A DNA stretch of 14,774 bases, from assembly GCA_934444485.1 (NCBI GenBank), contig CAKSCN010000049.1:1-14774 (forward strand), in the 5' to 3' direction. The stretch comes from an uncultured Eubacteriales bacterium. GTDB taxonomy: Bacteria; Bacillota; Clostridia; Oscillospirales; CAG-382. The notes below the pieces were generated by a model. That model did not search any database. It worked only from the letters and a program-made list of their open reading frames with translations, and was not told the DNA's origin. Made by a program: the position numbers and the translations under genes. This document shows positions 1 through 6,704 of this stretch, piece after piece. Position 1 is the stretch's first letter. Every line of letters starts with the position of its first letter.

Positions 1-2
1 AC

Positions 3-299
3 GAGTGGACGACCCTTGGCGTGGGAGACGCTGTCAAATCCATGTCTGCCGGGGAGAGCATTCTCGGCGTGGGCTTTGACACGAACTTTATCTCGGTGGG
101 AATGATAGAAACCGGCGAAATGGACGTGCTTATCGTGCAGAACCCGTTTGCCATAGGATATCTCGGAGTCGAGTATGCCGCAATGCTTGCCTCGGGCGAG
201 ACGGTCACGGAAACCGAGGTATATACCGACGTGACGGTAGTGACACGTGAGAACCTCTTCGACGAGGAAGTCCAGAAAATGGTTTTCAGGTTTGAGTGA
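3..299 (+). CDS. Sugar ABC transporter substrate-binding protein, C-terminal fragment (5' end outside window)
   Basis: The reading frame is open from the left edge (first full codon at base 3) to a TGA at 297-299, so about 98 C-terminal residues are visible. The pattern GVGFDTN, then a short helix, then VLIVQNPFAIGYLGVEYA and a final VTVVTRENL strand is typical of the last lobe of LacI-type periplasmic sugar-binding proteins (Peripla_BP_4 / type 1 periplasmic-binding fold), which catch a sugar outside the membrane and deliver it to an ABC permease. The VQNP-x-x-x-GYLGV segment is the hinge-side signature of the family. The signal peptide and most of the ligand pocket lie outside the window, so the sugar cannot be named. 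A GTG at 21 is an internal codon, not the start. The gene converges on AraC regulator 1. Family assignment is good; exact substrate unknown. Confidence 0.85.
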   Translation, partial: EWTTLGVGDAVKSMSAGESILGVGFDTNFISVGMIETGEMDVLIVQNPFAIGYLGVEYAAMLASGETVTETEVYTDVTVVTRENLFDEEVQKMVFRFE

Positions 300-317
300 A
301 GAATTCTCGGATATGCA

Positions 318-340
318 TAATCAAAATGCGTTTTGGATTA
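318..340. terminator. Weak hairpin between convergent genes
   Basis: TAATCAAAA (318-326) and TTTTGGATTA (331-340) pair around a TGCG loop with one bulged base. It lies between the end of the substrate-binding protein gene and the end of AraC regulator 1. There is no clear T-run, so it is at best a weak bidirectional terminator. Confidence 0.3.
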
Positions 341-344
341 CGGC

Positions 345-1046
345 TTACAGTCTGAAGCTTTTTCTGTATTGCGTCGGTGATACACCGGTTCGTTTCTTAA
401 AACAGCCGCTGAAGTAGTAAACGTTTTCAAATCCGCACAGCTCGGCTATTTTGTAAACCGGGAGTTCACTGTTCGCAAGAAGCGATTTGCCGTGCTGAAT
501 ACGCAGAGTGTTAAGGTATTCAATCGGCGTGCTGCCGGTGTGCTTTTTGAATTTAGCGATAAGCCACTGCTTTGATAAGTGTAATTCTTCGGCAATCATA
601 TCAAGACTGAGCGGCTTTTCAAAATTGGCGCTGAGGTAGTTTATACACTGTGCGGCGGTACTGACGGCATCACGCCTTTTTACCATAATAAAAAGATCTT
701 CGACAAAATGGTTGATGAGATATTCGTTTGAATCTTCTATTGCTCTTTTTAAGTAATCAATCGTGCTTTTCAGCCTCATTCGGTCTTCAATTTCGATTAT
801 GCCGTTTTTTAAGGGCAGCGGAAATTCATCGAACTGAAGGTATATACACTCTATCGGTGTTATAACCTTTCGCACGAATGCCGATTCTTTTCCGAAAACA
901 ACACAGTCGTCCGCTTCTGCGACATATTTTGTTTCCGAAACGGTGCATTTAAATTTTCCGGACAAAACAATTATAATACTGTTTTTCGGATGATATCCTC
1001 TTTCGACATAGAACTTATCTCTTTTGATTATTTCGTAATTTAACAT
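345..1046 (-). CDS. AraC family transcriptional regulator 1 (233 aa)
   Basis: An AraC/XylS-type activator. The N-terminal ~125 residues form a cupin-like sensor region (for example IIIVLSGKFKCTV at 24-36). The C-terminal ~100 residues (about 133-230) carry the double helix-turn-helix: first unit KPLSLDMIAEELHLSKQWL, second unit KIAELCGFENVYYFSGCFKK followed by GVSPTQYRK, the hallmark of the family. Start: the ATG at 1046 is chosen because GGAGG lies five bases upstream; a GTG at 1085 in the same frame has no ribosome site. The gene diverges from the FAD oxidoreductase, with a consensus promoter (TTGACA at 1208-1213, TATAAT at 1185-1190) overlapping the promoter region of that gene, so it most likely controls the oxidoreductase and itself. 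The effector is unknown, presumably a sugar or sugar acid. Confidence 0.9.
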   Translation of the reverse strand: MLNYEIIKRDKFYVERGYHPKNSIIIVLSGKFKCTVSETKYVAEADDCVVFGKESAFVRKVITPIECIYLQFDEFPLPLKNGIIEIEDRMRLKSTIDYLKRAIEDSNEYLINHFVEDLFIMVKRRDAVSTAAQCINYLSANFEKPLSLDMIAEELHLSKQWLIAKFKKHTGSTPIEYLNTLRIQHGKSLLANSELPVYKIAELCGFENVYYFSGCFKKRTGVSPTQYRKSFRL

Positions 1047-1148
1047 GACAGCCTCCGTTTTACGGCCGTTACCCGACTTTTTCACGCAACGGTCTGTTTT
1101 GCGGCAACGTGTGATTAATATTTTATAAATTATCGTTAACGCATTGCA

Positions 1149-1177
1149 TTTACAATGATAAAGAACGAGTTTATAAT
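1149..1177 (+). promoter_or_regulatory. Sigma-A promoter of the FAD oxidoreductase
   Basis: -35 TTTACA (1149-1154), 17-bp spacer, -10 TATAAT (1172-1177). Transcription would begin near 1184, about 46 bases before the ATG at 1230. A short inverted repeat, CATTG (1142-1146) and CAATG (1153-1157), covers the -35 and could be an operator half-site pair. Confidence 0.75.
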
Positions 1178-1184
1178 ATAATTA

Positions 1185-1213
1185 ATTATAACACAGAGAT
1201 TGCCCGATGTCAA
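1185..1213 (-). promoter_or_regulatory. Consensus sigma-A promoter of AraC regulator 1
   Basis: On the minus strand a perfect -35 TTGACA (1208-1213), 17-bp spacer and perfect -10 TATAAT (1185-1190). Its start point near 1178 gives a ~130-base leader before the ATG at 1046. The -10 is one arm of a 21-bp inverted repeat (TTATAAT at 1171-1177, ATTATAA at 1185-1191); the other arm is the -10 of the opposite promoter, so the two promoters cannot be occupied at once. Confidence 0.75.
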
Positions 1214-1229
1214 TACGGAGGAATGCAAA

Positions 1230-2483
1230 ATGGAAATCAAATTAAAAAAGAGTTATTATGCCGATGTTGCGGTTATCGGCGGAGGAACGGCCGGAGTGTT
1301 TGCCGCAATTGCAGCCGCAAGAACGGGAGCAAATACAATTCTTGTAGAAAAAAACAGTATCTTGGGCGGAACAATGACGGTTGCCGGAGTCAATTTTCCG
1401 GGTCTGTTTTTCGCATGGGGCAAACAAATCGTAGACGGTCCTTGCTGGGAAGCGGTAAAGCGCACGATAAGCCTCGGAGGAGGAGTAATGCCTGAGATTA
1501 AATTCAAACCCGAAAGGCATTGGTATGAGCAGATCGTATTGAATAAATTTATTTACACAGCTGTGCTCTTTCAAATGTGTGAAGAGGCGGGTGTACGGCT
1601 TATATGCAATTCCATGGTTTCGGATATAAAGGAAAATGAGGAAAATACAGAGATCGTTATAACCGAAAAAACGGGAATGTCGCTTATAACGGCAAAAAAG
1701 GCTGTTGATGCGACGGGCGACGCAAACCTCATTCAAATGGCAGGATATGAGGTTGAAAAAAGCGCAGTTCAGCAGCCTGCCACAATGCAGAACCATATTT
1801 CCGGATATTCCGTAAAAGACGTCTCAAATGATGAGATAAGGGAGAAGTTTGGAGAATGGCATTTTCCGGAGTACCTGAGGGCTGACGATATTATCCGTTA
1901 CGTTGGTGCCGGAAAACTTGACATACATATTCCTTGCAGTGACGCAGACACTTCCGAGGGAAGAACGCAGCTTGAAAAACGTGCGTACTCGGATATGCTG
2001 AAAGTATACAGATTTTTAAAGGAAATAAAAGGTCTTGAAAACCTTGAAATCGACTATTCGGCGGAGGAGACGGGAGTAAGGGAAACAAACAGAATTGTCG
2101 GAGAGAAAAGAATTACGGCGGCGGATTATATAAACGGCGTTCTGTATGAAGATTCGGTATGCTATGCGTTTTATCCCATTGATTTACACGTCATGGACGG
2201 AATAGAGCAGGTGTTTCACAAGGAGAACGTTGTCGGAAAAATCCCTTACGGTGCGCTTGTCCCCAAAAAATCGAAGAACATACTTTGCGCAGGGAGATGT
2301 ATTTCTTCCGATACATATGCGAACAGTGCGGTTAGGGTTGAAGCGGTTTGCATGGCGACGGGGCAGGCGGCAGGGTGCGCTGCGGCTTTGGCGGCGCAGG
2401 ATAATACCGTCGTTAAAGATGTTGATTGTAAGAAGCTCCGTGCGGCGTTGGAGAAAATAGGAGCGATAACGGATCTCAGATAA
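1230..2483 (+). CDS. FAD-dependent oxidoreductase (417 aa)
   Basis: A soluble flavoprotein of the FAD_oxidored (PF12831) type, found widely near carbohydrate-degradation genes. The N terminus has the Rossmann dinucleotide motif VAVIGGGTAG (G17, G19, G22), the acidic ribose-binding E40 at the end of the second strand (TILVEK), and the following LGGTMT loop. The C-terminal flavin-closing segment is ILCAGRCISSD, then AVRVEAVCMATGQAAG, typical of the family. No signal peptide, so it acts in the cytoplasm. The substrate is not evident; oxidation of a sugar hydroxyl or reduction of a polyol derivative would fit the context. Start: the ATG at 1230 has GGAGG (1217-1221) eight bases upstream; a TTG at 1200 lacks a site. 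Divergent from AraC regulator 1. The unit looks more A+T-rich than hydG and hydF, a hint of separate ancestry. Confidence 0.88.
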   Translation: MEIKLKKSYYADVAVIGGGTAGVFAAIAAARTGANTILVEKNSILGGTMTVAGVNFPGLFFAWGKQIVDGPCWEAVKRTISLGGGVMPEIKFKPERHWYEQIVLNKFIYTAVLFQMCEEAGVRLICNSMVSDIKENEENTEIVITEKTGMSLITAKKAVDATGDANLIQMAGYEVEKSAVQQPATMQNHISGYSVKDVSNDEIREKFGEWHFPEYLRADDIIRYVGAGKLDIHIPCSDADTSEGRTQLEKRAYSDMLKVYRFLKEIKGLENLEIDYSAEETGVRETNRIVGEKRITAADYINGVLYEDSVCYAFYPIDLHVMDGIEQVFHKENVVGKIPYGALVPKKSKNILCAGRCISSDTYANSAVRVEAVCMATGQAAGCAAALAAQDNTVVKDVDCKKLRAALEKIGAITDLR

Positions 2484-2517
2484 AAAGCTCTTAAAAGAAA
2501 TAAGCAGTGCGCAGAAA

Positions 2518-2553
2518 TATGCACCTCAAAATGTGTCTGCTTTGAGGTGCATA
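2518..2553. terminator. Bidirectional terminator between the FAD oxidoreductase and hydF
   Basis: A perfect 13-bp inverted repeat, TATGCACCTCAAA (2518-2530) and TTTGAGGTGCATA (2541-2553), with a 10-base loop and a T-rich run to the right (GTTTTATT). It sits between two converging genes. Confidence 0.8.
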
Positions 2554-2574
2554 ACGTTTTATTGACGGATCCGA

Positions 2575-3789
2575 TTAACTCTTTCCGAGAAGTCTTGCTA
2601 TATCCGGGAAAGGCTCGACGCTGCGCGCAAGTATGCCGTGCATATGCGCTATGGCAATGCCGTAGTTTGTTATCGGCACTCCCGACTCCTTTGCACGTGC
2701 GATCCTCGATTGCATCTCACGCTCGTTGAGCATACAGCCGCCGCAGTGAATGACAAGCGAGAAGTCCTCCGGCGAAAGCTCACTCGGAAATTCCGTTCCG
2801 GACGTGAACGAAAACTTTATGTCTTTTCCCGTGTGCTTTTTTACCCAGTTGGGGAGTTTTTCCGTGCCGATGTCGCCGCACTGACGGTGATGAGTACAGC
2901 CCTCGGAAATGAGTATACGGTCGCCGTCACGGAGTCCGTCAAGTACCGCAGCCCCCTTCACCGCTTCGGCAAGGTTGCCCTTGTAGCGTGCAAAAAGAAT
3001 GGAGAACGATGTGAGAAGAACCTCCGGCGGAACGGTTTTGTTTACGATGCCGAATGCCTGAGAGTCGGTTATCACGAGTTTCGGCGGCTCTCTCAGCGAA
3101 TCAAGCGCCGAGGCAAGCTCTGTTTCACGGGAGACGGTACAGACAGCGCCCGCTTCGAGAATGTCTCTTATCGTCTGCTGTTGGGGAAGTATAAGCCGTC
3201 CCTTGGGAGCTGCGGCATCTATGGGGATTACGAGTACGACGTTGTCGCCGGGGGAAAGAAGGTCGGCGACTATCCGCTTTTCGTTTTCCTCGGACTTTCC
3301 GACTTTTCCTATAAGCTCACGAAGCTCTTTTATGTTCGTTCCTTTTTCGGCACTGACGTATATTTCGTTTTCGGCGGCGTCGGGAATTTCCGTGAGAAGG
3401 TCGCACTTGTTGTATGCCGTTATATACGGTATGTTTTTCTTTGCGAAAAGCCCGGTAAGCTCACGGTCTGCGTCGGTAAGTCCCTTTACGGCGTCAACTA
3501 CGAGAACTGCGACGTCGGTTTTTGAGAGTACGTCAAGCGCACGCTTCACCCTCATTTCACCGAGCGTACCCTCGTCGTCGATGCCGGGAGTGTCGATTAT
3601 TACAACCGGGCCTATTGGAAGGAGCTCCATTGCTTTATTCACGGGGTCTGTCGTCGTACCTTTGATTTCCGACACGAGAGAGAGCTTCTGCGAGGTGACG
3701 GCGTTTACGACGCTTGACTTTCCGGCGTTGCGAAGACCGAAAAAGCCTATGTGAAGTCTGTCGGCGGATACGGTGTCGTTGAGTCCCAT
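2575..3789 (-). CDS. hydF: [FeFe]-hydrogenase H-cluster maturation GTPase HydF (404 aa)
   Basis: HydF is the cytoplasmic scaffold on which the two-iron part of the H-cluster is assembled before transfer to apo-hydrogenase (HydA). The N-terminal GTPase domain has the P-loop GLRNAGKS (18-25), the switch-I threonines in KGTTTDP, the DTPGIDD switch-II motif and the base-specific NKCD. A dimerisation domain follows. The C-terminal cluster-binding domain keeps the required ligands: C298-T-H300 and, 47 residues later, H348-C349-G-G-C352, matching the family CxH...HCxxC motif. Length is normal. Start: the ATG at 3789 has GGAGG (3797-3801) seven bases upstream, directly after the hydG stop; an upstream in-frame start at 3819 lies inside hydG and is not needed. 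Co-transcribed with hydG, 13 bases apart. HydE, the third maturase, is not in the window. Confidence 0.97.
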   Translation of the reverse strand: MGLNDTVSADRLHIGFFGLRNAGKSSVVNAVTSQKLSLVSEIKGTTTDPVNKAMELLPIGPVVIIDTPGIDDEGTLGEMRVKRALDVLSKTDVAVLVVDAVKGLTDADRELTGLFAKKNIPYITAYNKCDLLTEIPDAAENEIYVSAEKGTNIKELRELIGKVGKSEENEKRIVADLLSPGDNVVLVIPIDAAAPKGRLILPQQQTIRDILEAGAVCTVSRETELASALDSLREPPKLVITDSQAFGIVNKTVPPEVLLTSFSILFARYKGNLAEAVKGAAVLDGLRDGDRILISEGCTHHRQCGDIGTEKLPNWVKKHTGKDIKFSFTSGTEFPSELSPEDFSLVIHCGGCMLNEREMQSRIARAKESGVPITNYGIAIAHMHGILARSVEPFPDIARLLGKS

Positions 3790-3802
3790 ATTTACACCTC
3801 CG

Positions 3803-5257
3803 TCAGAATCTGAAATCACGCTTGTTTGAGTTCTTTATGTCCGCAATGTGCTGTTTTGCAATCTCACGAACCTTTTCCTTGGGAATTGTCTCAAGCTCAT
3901 TTTCGATAAGAGCGTATCCTGCCTTCTTGGTGTCCTCACTTGCGTAGTCAACGAGGTATTCCGTGAGAGTCATGAGCGCATTGGGGTGACAGCAGTTGAG
4001 TATCTGACCGCTCTTGCAAAGACTCATGAATCTGTCTCCGGTTCGACCCTCACGGTAGCACGCCGTGCAGAACGACGGAACATATCCGAGCTTCATTAGC
4101 CAGTTTACGACCTCGTCGAGCGTTCTCTGATCGGATACGTCGAACTGTTCCGAGTCGTGCGGACGCTCTTCTTCGGTGTAGCCGCCGACCGAGGTTCTCG
4201 ACGCACCGCTTATCTGCGACACTCCGAGACGGAGCATTTTTCCTCTGACCGCTTCGCTTTCTCTTGTGGAGATTATCATGCCGGTGTAGGGAACGGCAAT
4301 TCTGATACAGGCGGCAATTTTCTCGAAGGTTTCGTCGGCAAGGGAGTTGTCGAAAGCGTTGGGGTCGATGTCGTCGGCGTGCTTTACACGGGGTACGCTT
4401 ATCGTGTGCGGACCGACGCCGTGTACCGCTTCGAGGTGTTCGGCGTGCATGAGAAGTCCCGCAAATTCGTACTTGTAGCCCTCAAGCCCGAAGAGAACGC
4501 CGAGTCCGACGTCGTCGATGCCGCCGTCCATGGCTCTGTCCATAGCCTCGGTGTGGTAGTCGTAATCGTGCTTGGGTCCTGTGGGATGAAGCTCAAGGTA
4601 GCTCTTTTTGTTGTAGGTCTCCTGGAAGAGAATGTAGGTGCCGATGCCGGCGTCCTTGAGCTTGCGGTAATTTTCAACCGTCGTCGCCGCAATGTTGACG
4701 TTTACACGGCGTATGTCTCCGTTTTTGTGATGTACGGAGTAAATGGTGTTTATGCATTCGAGAATGTACTCAATGGGGTTCATGACGGGGTCTTCGCCGG
4801 CTTCAATGGCGAGTCTCTTGTGTCCCATGTCCTGAAGAGCGATGACCTCGGCACGCACCTCGTCCTGCGTGAGCTTCTTTCGGGCAATGTGCTTGTTCTT
4901 CAAGTGATACGGACAGTAAACACAGCCGTTTACGCAGTAATTCGAGAGGTAAAGCGGCGCAAACATAACTATTCTGTTACCGTAGAACGCAAGCTTTATT
5001 TCCTCGGCGAGCTTGTACATCTCTTCGATCTTTTCGGGAATTTCGCACGCAAGAAGAACCGATGCTTCTCTGTGGGTAAGACCTGCGCAGCGAGTCTCTC
5101 TGCCGTCGGCGCTTTTCTTGGGACGTGCTTTCTCGAGTATTTCGTCGATGAGCTTTACATTGTTTTTGTTTTCCTCGGCGTACTTTATCGTTTCGAGAAT
5201 TTCTTCGTGGTTGATAAATTCCTCCGCCTTGAGTGATTTGGGGTTATAGATTGCCAT
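3803..5257 (-). CDS. hydG: [FeFe]-hydrogenase maturation radical SAM tyrosine lyase HydG (484 aa)
   Basis: HydG cleaves tyrosine with S-adenosylmethionine to give p-cresol plus the CO and cyanide ligands of the H-cluster. The radical-SAM cluster motif CX3CX2C is at C108, C112 and C115 (YCVNGCVYC). The second, C-terminal cluster motif CX2CX22C, specific to HydG and absent from the related ThiH, is intact at C397, C400 and C423. Segments such as AIEAGEDP, the region around ILFQETYN and GLGVLFGLEGYKYEF are characteristic of the barrel. Length is that of typical HydG. Start: ATG at 5257 with AAGGA eight bases upstream. It is the first gene of the hydG-hydF pair and is preceded by a ~570-base stretch with a candidate promoter and strong secondary structure. 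Assignment is firm. Confidence 0.98.
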   Translation of the reverse strand: MAIYNPKSLKAEEFINHEEILETIKYAEENKNNVKLIDEILEKARPKKSADGRETRCAGLTHREASVLLACEIPEKIEEMYKLAEEIKLAFYGNRIVMFAPLYLSNYCVNGCVYCPYHLKNKHIARKKLTQDEVRAEVIALQDMGHKRLAIEAGEDPVMNPIEYILECINTIYSVHHKNGDIRRVNVNIAATTVENYRKLKDAGIGTYILFQETYNKKSYLELHPTGPKHDYDYHTEAMDRAMDGGIDDVGLGVLFGLEGYKYEFAGLLMHAEHLEAVHGVGPHTISVPRVKHADDIDPNAFDNSLADETFEKIAACIRIAVPYTGMIISTRESEAVRGKMLRLGVSQISGASRTSVGGYTEEERPHDSEQFDVSDQRTLDEVVNWLMKLGYVPSFCTACYREGRTGDRFMSLCKSGQILNCCHPNALMTLTEYLVDYASEDTKKAGYALIENELETIPKEKVREIAKQHIADIKNSNKRDFRF

Positions 5258-5313
5258 ATTGTGTTTCCTTTCTTTTGAGTGAGCGGCAGTTTCGCTTTCT
5301 CATGAGATAAAAT

Positions 5314-5407
5314 AAAGACCGCACCCCGAAAGCGGGACACGATCCGAAAAACAAAACATATTCGGTGTTACGTGCGCCGCCTTCACGCAGAAAAACACTC
5401 GGTCTTT
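5314..5407 (-). ncRNA. Candidate multibranched RNA domain before hydG
   Basis: In the hydG-directed transcript AAAGACCG (5407-5400) pairs perfectly with CGGUCUUU (5321-5314). Between them three hairpins can form: UGCGUG with CACGUA (around 5389-5369), CCGAA with UUCGG (5365-5361, 5348-5344) and CCCG-CUUU-CGGG (5336-5325). The result resembles a four-way junction of 94 bases followed by UAUUUUAU. A tRNA was excluded because there is no TTCRA-type loop and no anticodon arm. Function is inference only: attenuator, riboswitch-like leader, or processed small RNA. Confidence 0.35.
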
Positions 5408-5745
5408 CTTAAATGTCGGGAGCTTTGCAATTTGTGTGGGACGCTTCGACGCCGCAGAAATGCGAAATCTCGGAAAATCCTCACACACGTATTGTACCAT
5501 ATCTGCGGTGCGAATAGGTTCTTTTATTATAAGCAAAGTGTTAATTTTTCGACATAATGTCACGGCAACGGGCGCAAGTCCCCGTAAAAACGCCTCCGCA
5601 CCGCCGGGAGCAAACCACAACGGTGCGAAAGTGCGGAACATATATTATCATCAGGTATGCAAGTTTGTGTTTTCGGACGCAATGAACTGTGCCGGAAGCT
5701 ATGCTTTTGTACCTTGAGTACCGATTCCATGTACGGTACAATTCG

Positions 5746-5774
5746 ATTATATCATTTTATGTTTGCACAAAAAA
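5746..5774 (-). promoter_or_regulatory. Candidate hydG promoter with extended -10
   Basis: On the minus strand the extended -10 TGATATAAT (TATAAT at 5746-5751, TG at 5753-5754) is preceded at 17 bp by a T-run (5769-5774) as a poor -35. The start would be near 5739, giving a leader of about 480 bases. A second TATAAT at 5526-5531 on the same strand has only a very weak -35. Confidence 0.5.
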
Positions 5775-5809
5775 GATAATTGTGTAAGTAAAATGTTAAG
5801 TTTTTACAC
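5769..5809 (-). terminator. Weak A+T-rich terminator candidate after the sugar isomerase operon
   Basis: Just past the last gene of the operon, GTGTAA (5809-5804) and TTACAC (5787-5782) form a 6-bp A+T-rich stem, followed by AATTATC and six T residues (5774-5769). The stem is weak, so some transcripts may read on toward hydG. The same bases also form the boxes discussed for the hydG promoter. Confidence 0.35.
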
Positions 5810-5824
5810 TTATATGTAAAACAA

Positions 5825-6694
5825 TCATTCCCACGCCATTTCGGCAAGAATGCCTTTGAGGTTTGCAAGACCTCTTCTTATGCCGGCAATGCAGTCCTCA
5901 CAGCCCTCGTACTCAATGGAGAGACAGCCGCTGTAGCCTGCTTTTTTGAGTATGGAAAGGCAGTGCTTTACGGGAATATCGCCCTCGCCGACGACCGTTC
6001 CGCAGAAGTAGTTGCAGCCTCGGGTTGCATTGCGGCAGTTTCCGACGGGTACACTGTGGACTCTCATATCCTTGACGTGAACGTGAATTGCATAGGGGGC
6101 GACTCTCGATACGGCAGTGACGGGGTTTTCGTCAACGCAGATGAAGTTGCCGATGTCAACGAGAAGTCCGTAGTTGTCGTGCGCAACCGCATTGAAAAGA
6201 CGCTCAACTCTGTCGCTGTCCTGTGCGATTATGCCGTGATTTTCCGTGCAGGTGCGTATACCGAGCGTTTCGGCGTACTCCGTGACGGCACGTGCGTTCT
6301 TTGCGATTGTCGGGAGCATGAGGTCAAAGCTTCTCGAATTGCCGCTGCTGCCGAGCTTGTAGCATACGTCGTGGCGCATCAGGGGCGCACCGAGAATTTT
6401 TGCGATGTCGAGCTGACCCTTGAGACGCTCAATCTCCGCCTTGTCCGCTTCCTCGCTTCCGCCGAAAAGGCAGGCGCTTATCGTGTAGGCGTTTATCATG
6501 ATGCCGACTCTGTCCGCCTCGGCTCTTATTTTCTTTGCGTTTTCTACCTTCTCTTCATAGGTTTTTCCGTCTATGTCGATAAACTCTATTGCGTCAAAGC
6601 CTATTTCCTTTGCTTTTGCGACGCAGTCGAGCTGTGTCATCTTTCCGGCGCCTATGTACTGCTGGAATGAATATGAGCTTACAGAAATTGTCAT
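5825..6694 (-). CDS. TIM-barrel sugar isomerase/epimerase (289 aa), third gene of the operon
   Basis: A protein of the AP_endonuc_2 / xylose-isomerase-like TIM-barrel family, cytoplasmic, metal-dependent, acting on sugars or keto-sugars. The expected metal ligands are visible at the ends of the barrel strands: E151 (CTENHG), D180 (LVDIGN), H206 (IHVHVKD, with K208-D209 after it) and E261 (SIEYEG). N-terminal ISVSSYSFQQ and GFDAIEF are also typical. It has an unusual number of cysteines in the C-terminal third (CRNATRGCNYFCG, GCEDC). Start: the ATG at 6694 is preferred because GAGGTG lies about six bases upstream; a GTG at 6703 is part of that site. The upstream gene stops only 10 bases before, so translation is probably coupled. 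Relatives include IolE and IolI, hexulose epimerases and 3-keto-glycoside-cleaving enzymes; the exact reaction cannot be read from the sequence. Confidence 0.87.
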   Translation of the reverse strand: MTISVSSYSFQQYIGAGKMTQLDCVAKAKEIGFDAIEFIDIDGKTYEEKVENAKKIRAEADRVGIMINAYTISACLFGGSEEADKAEIERLKGQLDIAKILGAPLMRHDVCYKLGSSGNSRSFDLMLPTIAKNARAVTEYAETLGIRTCTENHGIIAQDSDRVERLFNAVAHDNYGLLVDIGNFICVDENPVTAVSRVAPYAIHVHVKDMRVHSVPVGNCRNATRGCNYFCGTVVGEGDIPVKHCLSILKKAGYSGCLSIEYEGCEDCIAGIRRGLANLKGILAEMAWE

Positions 6695-6704
6695 GCCGTC
6701 CACC

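Larger units (their letters stand above)
5258..5824 (-). other. 567-base gene-free region upstream of hydG: promoter and structured leader RNA candidate
   Basis: No convincing protein is encoded on either strand. Read toward hydG, the region contains in order: TGTAA-type boxes (5782-5819), an extended -10 promoter (5746-5751), and five groups of inverted repeats. These are: 5707-5713 with 5735-5741 (7 bp) and the alternative 5718-5723 with 5734-5739 (6 bp); 5597-5603 with 5621-5627 (7 bp) competing with 5596-5601 and 5631-5636 (6 bp); 5568-5572 with 5581-5585; 5452-5458 with 5502-5508 (7 bp); and 5314-5321 with 5400-5407 (8 bp) enclosing three smaller hairpins. The last structure ends in a U-rich stretch 56 bases before the hydG ATG. 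It matches no riboswitch class I recognise. Could be a cis-regulatory leader, a separate small RNA, or an eroded intergenic region. Confidence 0.5.

Noticed and set aside
1047..1085. N-terminal extension of AraC regulator 1 from the GTG at 1085
   Set aside because: No ribosome site there, and the extension encodes the GGAGG that serves the ATG at 1046.
1142..1157. Shared operator between AraC regulators 1 and 4, as TTGCATTT occurs at 1144-1151 and 12118-12125
   Set aside because: An 8-base match in A+T-rich promoter DNA is expected by chance, and the flanks differ.
5314..5407. tRNA or tRNA-Sec, because of an 8-bp closing stem, three arms and 94-base length
   Set aside because: No T-loop consensus, no anticodon arm, no CCA or discriminator pattern on either strand.
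5560..5640. c-di-GMP (GEMM) riboswitch on the plus strand, because of GCAAACC and GGTGCGAAA
   Set aside because: Spacing and paired elements do not follow the GEMM consensus and no plus-strand gene lies downstream.
5300..5641. 113-codon open frame on the minus strand upstream of hydG
   Set aside because: No ribosome binding site, odd composition, no family resemblance, and it runs through the strong inverted repeats. More likely part of a structured untranslated RNA.
5436..5717. 93-codon open frame on the plus strand in the same region
   Set aside because: No ribosome site, no recognisable domain, and overlaps the same repeats.
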